6,538 nt of DNA from UBA4719 sp035654835 (lineage in GTDB: Bacteria; Actinomycetota; Actinomycetes; Actinomycetales; Dermatophilaceae), in contig DASRVZ010000053.1 in the NCBI GenBank assembly GCA_035654835.1, positions 1-6,538 on the forward strand, in the 5' to 3' direction. Made by a program: the position numbers and the translations under genes. Under the pieces are notes generated by a model. It saw only the letters and a list, made by a program, of their open reading frames with translations. It did no database searches and was not told where the DNA came from. Shown piece after piece: positions 6,358 through 6,538 of the stretch. Numbering within the stretch: position 1 is the first letter of the stretch; each line of letters opens with the position of its first letter.

Positions 6358-6538
6358 CTATGCCACGTCACACCACACCCGGGGGACCCCCTGAGAAAGC
6401 CTTCGGTTGTTGTACCAATCGACCCAGCCGGCGGTGGCGTACTCGACGTCGGCGATGGTCTTGTAGGGACCGTCGTGGAACACGGTCGTGCGGATGCACT
6501 CGGCCTTGTAGAGACCGTTGATCGACTCCATCAGAGCG
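6358..6538 (-). pseudogene. IS3-family transposase, C-terminal part, truncated by the Tn554-like element
   Basis: The minus-strand frame enters from beyond the right edge and reads ALMESINGLYKAECIRT, then TIADVEYATAGWVDWYNNRRL. This is the typical end of the IS3-family (rve-type DDE) integrase core; the glutamate in LMESING is the expected third catalytic acid. Intact relatives continue with a His-Ser/Gly-Ser-Leu-Gly segment and about 30 more residues. Here the frame changes after RRL (about 6397) to SQGVPRVWCDVA and stops at 6358-6360. The last 12 codons therefore come from the neighbouring element's end. The N-terminal part of the gene is outside the window, so whether it is otherwise intact cannot be judged. 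It is unlikely to make active transposase. Confidence 0.85.
6363..6379 (-). repeat. Outer, imperfect second copy of the terminal repeat
   Basis: The minus strand reads GGTGTGGTGTGACGTGG. It matches the left repeat plus its next two bases (2001-2016) except for a small indel/substitution in the middle. It is a direct repeat of 6307-6320, with the GGTGTGGTG cores 59 bp apart. It lies about 17 bp inside the presumed right junction and may be the outer recombinase-binding arm of this end. The corresponding outer copy at the left end is not visible; it would fall upstream of the intron, outside the window, if the ends are symmetrical. Confidence 0.6.

Larger units (their letters stand above)
1966..6396 (-). 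mobile_element. Tn554-like transposon (tnpA-tnpB-tnpC), no visible cargo
   Basis: A three-gene operon of two tyrosine recombinases and a small HTH/coiled-coil protein has the gene order and character of Tn554, which moves by tyrosine recombinase chemistry rather than DDE transposition. The right edge is placed where an IS3-family transposase frame loses its homology (about 6396). The left edge is uncertain: inner repeat 2001-2014 and a GTTGC block at 1975 show that the end region reaches at least 1975, and the 3' end of the group II intron lies only about 10 nt further out. If the intron inserted inside the end, the true left boundary is outside the window. Tn554 itself carries resistance genes, whereas here nothing but tnpABC lies between the repeats, giving a minimal element of about 4.4 kb. 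Confidence 0.75.

Noticed and set aside
6380..6391. GGGGGACCCCC palindrome as a terminator or regulatory hairpin
   Set aside because: It is only an 11-bp odd palindrome with a 1-nt centre that cannot form a proper loop, and it has no matching partner at the left end.

Overview
The window looks like an accessory, mobile-DNA region of a high-GC actinobacterium. This is inferred from strong G/C preference at third codon positions, GTG starts, and proteins of actinobacterial flavour; a Mycobacteriales-type host such as Mycobacterium, Gordonia or Rhodococcus is a guess. Every supportable gene belongs to a mobile element, and no housekeeping or cargo gene is visible.

Layout. (1) About 5-1965, plus strand: a nearly complete or complete ORF-bearing group II intron. 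It has a 5' structured RNA part, a 447-residue reverse transcriptase/maturase with YADD active site and no obvious endonuclease domain (560-1903), a textbook 34-nt domain V (1893-1926) and a domain VI hairpin (1930-1963). Only about 4 nt of the 5' exon, if any, are in the window. (2) About 1966-6396, minus strand: a compact Tn554-like transposon. Its operon reads tnpA (tyrosine recombinase, 394 aa), tnpB (large tyrosine recombinase, 831 aa) and tnpC (182 aa HTH plus coiled-coil accessory protein). Both junctions overlap by 4 nt, so the three are probably translationally coupled. A perfect 14-bp inverted repeat brackets the operon (2001-2014 and 6307-6320). (3) About 6397-6538, minus strand: the C-terminal end of an IS3-family transposase reading frame. 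It is recognisable up to the conserved WYNNRRL segment and then runs into unrelated DNA, which places the right-hand junction of the Tn554-like element close to 6396/6397.

How it fits together. The simplest reading is a nest of mobile elements. A Tn554-like, cargo-less element sits in (or has deleted part of) an IS3-family transposase gene, and a group II intron sits at the other end, transcribed convergently towards the tnp operon. TnpA and TnpB would perform strand exchange at the terminal repeats with TnpC as accessory. The intron protein would splice and mobilise its own RNA independently. The most notable details are the repeat architecture at the element ends, three tandem zinc-binding-like motifs at the N-terminus of TnpB, a His-to-Tyr change in the TnpB catalytic box, and the intron ORF stop codon lying inside domain V.
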